Shown here: in pieces, positions 60,245 to 64,000 of the stretch | Layout: every line of letters begins with the position of its first letter | How positions within the stretch are numbered: position 1 is the stretch's first letter | Assembly (NCBI GenBank): GCA_002729725.1 | Contig: PBYS01000082.1 | Location: 22,797-86,796 of the forward strand | Source: Puniceicoccaceae bacterium | Lineage (GTDB): Bacteria > Verrucomicrobiota > Verrucomicrobiia > Opitutales > Coraliomargaritaceae | DNA: 64,000 bases | Direction of reading: 5' to 3' | Notes under the pieces: generated by a model | What the model was told of the DNA's origin: nothing | Databases searched by the model: none | The model's input: the letters and a program-made list of their open reading frames with translations, nothing else | Program-made: the position numbers and the translations under genes

Positions 60245-60272
60245 AAAAGTGTAGGTGGGATTTCCCACTTTT
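60245..60272 (-). promoter_or_regulatory. Palindromic operator upstream of antitoxin
   Basis: GTGGGA (60255-60260) pairs with TCCCAC (60263-60268) around TT, and AAAAGTG (60245-60251) pairs with CACTTTT (60266-60272) as a second frame. It sits 8-35 bases upstream of the antitoxin ATG. Autoregulation by the antitoxin (typical of AbrB/RelE modules) would bind here. Confidence 0.55.
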
Positions 60273-60279
60273 CAAGCTT

Positions 60280-60733
60280 TTATCGCTTCCGCCTCTTTTT
60301 CTCCTGCCGCCAAGTTGCGGTTTTGCGGTTAAAAGGAACAAAGGTCGCTTCTTGTCTGCGGTTCCCTAGTGCGGTGCGGCTGTGGCTCTTCTGAAGGTTG
60401 TCGATCACGACGCGGGTGTAATCCTGCGTCGTATCGATCGAGCTATGGCTTAAAAGCTCCTGAACGTGCCTGACGCTGGCACCGCCTCGCAGCATTTCAG
60501 TTGCGCAGCTGTGGCGCAGACTGTGGACGGTGTAAATGTCACCGAGATGCGCCGCGTCGCGGTGTCTCTGGAAGCGCTTGCGCAGTGTATTTGTGCTGAT
60601 CAAAAACAAGCTGCCGTCGGGGTTTTTCTTGCCCTAGAGCAAGGTCGGCCGGACTTGCTTCACGTATTCCTGGAGGAACTGAGCGGCCATTTTTCCGACT
60701 GGTATTTGCCTATCTTTGCGCCCTTTACCGAAG
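60280..60733 (-). pseudogene. Tyrosine recombinase C-terminal part, with in-frame TAG
   Basis: Reading the - strand, GKGRKDRQIPVG (begins about 60729) is the beta-2/3 hairpin of a XerC/D-type recombinase. The frame continues through QVRPTLL, an amber codon at 60634-60636, and then to [11 protein letters not shown] (H-x2-R), [16 protein letters not shown] (second histidine and the nucleophile tyrosine). The catalytic domain's first part is missing here and lies on the other strand. Confidence 0.8.
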
Positions 60734-60745
60734 GAGCGCAAGAGC

Positions 60746-60890
60746 CTGCCAACCGCCATTTTAACCGCCGCCGAAGCGCGCAAGCTGCTGCGGCAACCGG
60801 ACTTGAAAACGGTCAGCGGCTTTAGAGATCGCACCATGTTGGAAGTGCTCTACAGCTGCGGTTTACGCATCAGCGAACTGAGGCAGTTCA
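60746..60890 (+). pseudogene. Inverted fragment of tyrosine recombinase catalytic core
   Basis: The + strand reads LPTAILTAAEARKLLRQPD and ends GLRISELRQ, the start of a recombinase catalytic domain with the first catalytic arginine (in G-L-R-I-S-E-L). In an intact enzyme this would directly precede GKGRKDR of the neighbouring - strand fragment. The two fragments are head to head with a junction at 60730-60745, so this block has been inverted. Confidence 0.75.
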
Positions 60891-61029
60891 GTAATTGGAT
60901 AAACGCGTCAAAGCCCTCCGCTGTATGCGGCACCGGCCCCTGAGCCAGAAGCTTTTTCGCTGCGTCTTTAAGCACAAAATAGTGCGTCTGCATAGCCCAG
61001 TCGAACCCGCAAAATAATCCCTTCTTCAT
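60850..61029 (-). mobile_element. IS110-type transposase N-terminal fragment
   Basis: From an ATG at 61029 the - strand encodes MKKGLFCGFDWAMQTHYF, continuing with LLAQGPVPHTAEGFDAFIQLL. This matches the N-terminal RuvC-like (DEDD) part of IS110-family transposases, with the first aspartate in GFDWA. Similarity stops at about 60894, where the sequence passes into the inverted recombinase block. The frame then ends at 60850 after nine unrelated residues. The catalytic remainder is absent, so the element is dead. Confidence 0.6.
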
Positions 61030-61063
61030 GACTTGATCCTTTCTTTTTCGTGTTGTGTAATGA

Positions 61064-61216
61064 AGATTCTTCCGCGAAAAAACCTATACTATTAGTTCTC
61101 ATGGAACGATCATCTGATTAGTCCGTTTTGGAAGAATCTGTTTACAGTGACCGGCAGAGATCCGCCATTGGTTTTCGAGAAGCAAGCGGGGGAATAGCTG
61201 CTCGGTCACCGTAAAC
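61064..61216. other. Highly structured leader upstream of IS110-type fragment
   Basis: Two inverted repeats lie upstream of the transposase start: AGATTCTTCC (61064-61073) with GGAAGAATCT (61130-61139), perfect over 10; and GTTTACAGTGACCG (61140-61153) with CGGTCACCGTAAAC (61203-61216), 13 of 14. In IS110 elements a non-coding end next to the transposase gene encodes a bridge RNA. Whether this is one is inference. Confidence 0.35.
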
Positions 61217-61250
61217 AAAATAATAGAAAATCGATGGTGCCAACAAGCCC

Positions 61251-61292
61251 GTTTGCGGCGACGAGCCATGCCCTAAAGGGCTCGCCGCAAAC
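61251..61292. repeat. Large GC-rich hairpin
   Basis: GTTTGCGGCG at 61251-61260 and GCC at 61265-61267 pair with GGCTCGCCGCAAAC (61279-61292) over 14 bases with a 3-base bulge in the left arm. It is not followed by a T-run on the + strand. Confidence 0.55.
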
Positions 61293-61554
61293 ACGCTGTA
61301 TGGCACCGGTAAATTCATGCGTGAGACGTATAGGTAGGGGAAAGCCCCTTGGGGCTGCGTGGCGGGATAGACAAAGTACCAAGCGTAGGCGCTCTTTTGC
61401 ATCGGAGATGAACGCTTCGAACGGGTGACGACCCGGGCGCGGGGTTCGGGGAAGGATGGCGAAGCCAAGATGAAAGACAGCGCGGCTCAGAACGTAGACG
61501 CGCTAGTCCCACCGCACCCCCGTCTGAGGCAAGCCCCCGCTGACTTGCTGGACG
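61293..61554. other. Gene-free stretch between hairpin and repeat copy 2
   Basis: A 108-codon open frame on the - strand overlaps the stretch, but its translation (proline- and serine-rich, no family) looks spurious. The right half begins the 23-bp inverted repeat at 61506 and the conserved block GCTGACTTGCTGGACGA shared with copy 1. I see no complete gene here. Confidence 0.4.
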
Positions 61555-61623
61555 ATCGCTAGGGCGGTAAGGACGGCCTCCTCTGCAAAACCGGGGGCGA
61601 CTCAGACGGGGGTGCGGTGGGAC
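61506..61623. repeat. Perfect 23-bp inverted repeat with 72-nt loop
   Basis: The left arm (61506-61528, starting GTCCCACCGCACCCCCG) is the exact reverse complement of the right arm (61601-61623). A further GCCCCCG/CGGGGGC pair lies inside the loop. The right arm is part of repeat copy 2. The left arm has no counterpart in copy 1. Confidence 0.85.
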
Positions 61624-61793
61624 GGTTGATTGCAACCAACGGCCTAGATTGCCCGTTGCGCTGTTGCCACGTTGACCGGAGAGGCGGTTAAGAGATTGAG
61701 GGGAGCTTCCGTATTGCGCGGTAGCGAGTTGCCGAAGCGTAGGACGAAGGATCGAGATTCGATCCCAGAGGACGGAGCGCACGGCGTTGACTA
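61555..61793. repeat. ~239-bp dispersed repeat, copy 2
   Basis: It aligns from end to end with 56576-56813, ending GGCGTTGACTA, which here runs directly into the TAG stop of the - strand gene at 61791. Both copies thus sit just 3' of a module of two secreted-type genes. The shared block GCTGACTTGCTGGACGA precedes it directly here, without the 93-bp insert present in copy 1. Confidence 0.85.
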
Positions 61794-62771
61794 GCTCTTG
61801 CGACGAACCACCAAAGCAAGGCCACCAACGACCACCAGCAAGCCGACCAACCAGAGCCACCATTGGGACGATTGCTCGGAGGTTTCTTCGGCCACTTCAA
61901 CGGGTGCGACTTCGGCAGGTTCTTCGATTGCTGATTCGGACGGGGATACTTCTTCGACGACTTGCACAGCTTCAGGCGCAGGAGGATCGGCGGGGATTTC
62001 GAGAGCAGGCTCTGTGACGATTCCTTCAGGCGTAGACGCACCACGTAGTTCTAAGCGCTTGGCGTACGCGTTCTCTATCCCTGCTATCAACAATTCAGCA
62101 GATTCGTGATAGTATTTTGCAGCTTTAAAACTCCGCTGGACGTTTGGCATCTCCTCATACTTCTTGTCTTTAGATAACTGCGAGAGAAGCTTTTTAGCTT
62201 GATCATTTCCCATTTCCGCAATCGCCATGACTGACTCAGTTATTCCGTCATGGGTTGTATTTAGATGAGGTGCATGATCGTAAAATACTTTCGTCTCCAA
62301 CTCTCGTCCTTCCCAGAAGCTTGGTTCGACCCTTTGCTTCAAGAAGCTCAAGGCTTTACCATCTGGGAACCTTGCGACTGTTCCGTAAGCAGAGCTTAAA
62401 ACGGCGAGCTTCTCCTCTGAGTCCATGTCCATATTTTCAATGGCAAGTGCCTTATCGATGACTCGATTAAGTCCAACAATACCAGGATCAGCTGTCGCAA
62501 TGATGCGAAGACGAATAAATGCCTGCTTCCAATGATTTGAGTGCTTTTCGGATTCGATTAACCTGAAAAGTCCCTCAACAAGCTCGCTATCATAATTCAA
62601 GATAAAGAATGCAGTAGAACTTCCCTCCAAGCCAACGCTACTTGGCGCATGCTGAGTATTAGCTGTTTGTTCTCCATTAACAAAAGCGATTACCTCTTCA
62701 TCTGTTACCCCTTGGATTGACTGCAAGCATACCAAGGATGCAATCATGCCTAGCTTTATGTGTTTATTCAT
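61791..62771 (-). CDS. Surface-anchored repeat-helix protein, probable partner of downstream protease
   Basis: From the ATG at 62771 there is a signal peptide (about residues 1-22). A ~200-residue helical domain (IESEKHSNHWKQAFIRLRI and similar helix pairs, HEAT-like), a proline-, glutamate- and alanine-rich linker, one C-terminal membrane helix (WWLWLVGLLVVVGGLALVV) and RRKS follow. This is a membrane-anchored stalk arrangement. The gene lies 8 bp after the protease stop. It fits the same place in its module as the gene at 56820. Confidence 0.6.
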   Translation of the reverse strand: MNKHIKLGMIASLVCLQSIQGVTDEEVIAFVNGEQTANTQHAPSSVGLEGSSTAFFILNYDSELVEGLFRLIESEKHSNHWKQAFIRLRIIATADPGIVGLNRVIDKALAIENMDMDSEEKLAVLSSAYGTVARFPDGKALSFLKQRVEPSFWEGRELETKVFYDHAPHLNTTHDGITESVMAIAEMGNDQAKKLLSQLSKDKKYEEMPNVQRSFKAAKYYHESAELLIAGIENAYAKRLELRGASTPEGIVTEPALEIPADPPAPEAVQVVEEVSPSESAIEEPAEVAPVEVAEETSEQSSQWWLWLVGLLVVVGGLALVVRRKS

Positions 62772-62779
62772 TGATACCA

Positions 62780-64000
62780 CTAATTGATAAAGTCACTATA
62801 TTGCGACTCGGATAGATTTCCGCCATGACCACGTTCGACCATGGTTTCATTCCCATCGAGTTGACCATTGTCGTTTGCATCAACTTCGGCAGGTGGCGGA
62901 AGAGTTCCCCACATAATGTCATCCGTCGTATTTACGTGCCCTCTATCGGCAAACGCGTGCAACCACTCATGCGCTAGAACTCCTTTGGACGCACCGCTAG
63001 TTTGAGACTTCGACCAGGGCTTACCTAAAATCATGATCTCTTGCCCTCTACGCGCTAGTCCACCGACGCCGTATAGGTATTCACAGATGAAGATATTGTG
63101 ACCGGGGCCTTGACTTAAACGCCTAAACACAGCGTCGATTTTTCCATCGTTCGCTGACACGTCTAAGCTCTGCCAACTACTAGGTACATCACTTGAACTA
63201 GCCGCTCCATCCTGCCTAAAAGTAATCGGCGTGACCCGGTCTTTGCTTCCGTTGTATCCGTCATGGTCTTCACGCAGCACATTGTCGGCGTTGTTCATGT
63301 GCAGGATCGCCCGATATCCCATGCCGGAATAAGCGAGAACTTTCAGCGTTCGTTCGGTCGATGGCAATAATTGCATGTGCACCGATTCGCTGGCTAGCTC
63401 GTCGTCATTGACCTTGAAGCTAAGCTTGATCTCCAAGTCATCCTTGGCAACGAGACCTTCGATGTAGAGTGTCTGTTCGCCTTCATCCGCCAATTCCCAG
63501 AGCAAATCGGTATTGCTAGCCGAACTTAAATCAATCGAAGTAGCAGGGTTGAGCGTAACCAGTTCTTTCGTTGGCTTTAGCATTCCACCTGCAGTGATGA
63601 TGTAGGCGCGCGCCTCCAGATTGGCACCGTCCACATTCGCCGAGATTTCTAATGTTCCGGTTTCAATGTCTTTCGGGAATGTGAACGTCACGGCGACCAA
63701 GTCGTCCTCGTTCCGGCTGAACTTGTCGGCCAGGTCGAAGTCTTTCGGATAGGTGGAATTATACGCCCACTGGTCATCATTGTCGTCATTGATGACAAAC
63801 TGAAGGTTGGCTGCGGTGTCTTCGTCCGTCGAAGGAATCTGAACACCTTTTTGTAATTCACCGTCGCGGTCGATCAGTTCAGCTGGAACATGGGCGGCCA
63901 CGTCCACCTTGAGTAGCGTGAGTTCCGCCTCGTCAGAGGTGCTGCCATTGTTTACATACTCAAATGTTAGTGTTACATCCTTATACTCGTCGCTCGGAGC
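62780..64000 (-). CDS. Secreted metzincin-like protease with calcium-loop motifs (5' end outside window)
   Basis: The frame is open to the right edge, so the N-terminus is missing. The visible part has an acidic N-domain (LLKVDVA... then DRDGELQ) related to the start of the gene at 57862, a beta-rich middle region and a metalloprotease-like HEWLHAFADRGH (H-E-x2-H-x6-H) followed by DDIMWG, which resembles a metzincin Met-turn. An EF-hand-like loop DANDNGQLDGNE comes near the end. It is probably secreted or surface-exposed; the substrate is unknown. Confidence 0.65.
   Translation of the reverse strand, partial: APSDEYKDVTLTFEYVNNGSTSDEAELTLLKVDVAAHVPAELIDRDGELQKGVQIPSTDEDTAANLQFVINDDNDDQWAYNSTYPKDFDLADKFSRNEDDLVAVTFTFPKDIETGTLEISANVDGANLEARAYIITAGGMLKPTKELVTLNPATSIDLSSASNTDLLWELADEGEQTLYIEGLVAKDDLEIKLSFKVNDDELASESVHMQLLPSTERTLKVLAYSGMGYRAILHMNNADNVLREDHDGYNGSKDRVTPITFRQDGAASSSDVPSSWQSLDVSANDGKIDAVFRRLSQGPGHNIFICEYLYGVGGLARRGQEIMILGKPWSKSQTSGASKGVLAHEWLHAFADRGHVNTTDDIMWGTLPPPAEVDANDNGQLDGNETMVERGHGGNLSESQYSDFIN

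Noticed and set aside
60716..60943. Small + strand gene encoding a recombinase-like protein
   Set aside because: Only the first part is recombinase-like and it stops at an unrelated tail; it is better explained as an inverted fragment of the broken recombinase.
56576..61793. Integron-like cassette array with attC sites
   Set aside because: The repeats lack the RYYYAAC/GTTRRRY core pairs and the genes run into the repeats without the attC outline; the broken recombinase has no clear IntI patch.
61315..61863. Open frame of 182 codons on the - strand through repeat copy 2
   Set aside because: It spans the dispersed repeat and a GC-rich hairpin, has no family signature, and the copy-1 counterpart (56503-56823) shows no codon-wise conservation.

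Overview
The window reads as chromosome from a Gram-negative bacterium of the Verrucomicrobiota, most likely class Opitutae (Puniceicoccales, Coraliomargarita/Lentimonas-like). This is inference. The support is lipid A synthesis (lpxK), a PilB/GspE ATPase, FolE2, two XylR-type AraC regulators, a KDG kinase/KDPG aldolase pair, long surface-carbohydrate gene runs, and start codons that mostly lack a Shine-Dalgarno sequence. No rRNA, tRNA or CRISPR array was seen.

Layout. 1-12199 is a surface-glycan locus: a sulfatase end and four glycosyltransferase-type genes (+), then a convergent operon with a glycosyltransferase, deacetylase, sulfotransferase and flippase (-), then a sugar aminotransferase and two family-2 glycosyltransferases. 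Together they suggest a sulfated, N-modified exopolysaccharide or O-antigen. 12341-14163 holds TatA and an HtrA-type protease. 14325-21449 is a type IV pilus/type II secretion-like block: a GspE N-domain protein, two receiver proteins carrying ATPase-dead NtrC-like domains, a PilB/GspE ATPase, an unknown protein, a SecD-P1-like lipoprotein and an M23 peptidase. 21453-45592 is mostly housekeeping: topB, lpxK, an adenylate-kinase-like protein, miaA, gmd-fcl, purine nucleoside phosphorylase-upp, pyk, an MBL hydrolase, folE2, ribE, an ABC1 kinase and a two-component pair. 45789-49180 is a membrane/coiled-coil two-gene operon. 49334-53152 holds a methyltransferase, radC, rlmN and a SurA-like PPIase. 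53226-56314 is a KDG/KDPG catabolic pair with a divergent XylR-type regulator.

From about 56315 to the right edge the DNA is accessory. Two two-gene modules of secreted or surface proteins (57862/56820 and 62780/61791, both - strand) are each followed by a copy of the same ~239-bp repeat. Between them lie a RelE/AbrB-type toxin-antitoxin pair, a tyrosine recombinase broken by an internal inversion and a nonsense codon, an IS110-type transposase fragment with a highly structured leader, and several large inverted repeats. This mosaic, and the paired degenerate NtrC-like regulators beside PilB, are the least explained parts of the window.
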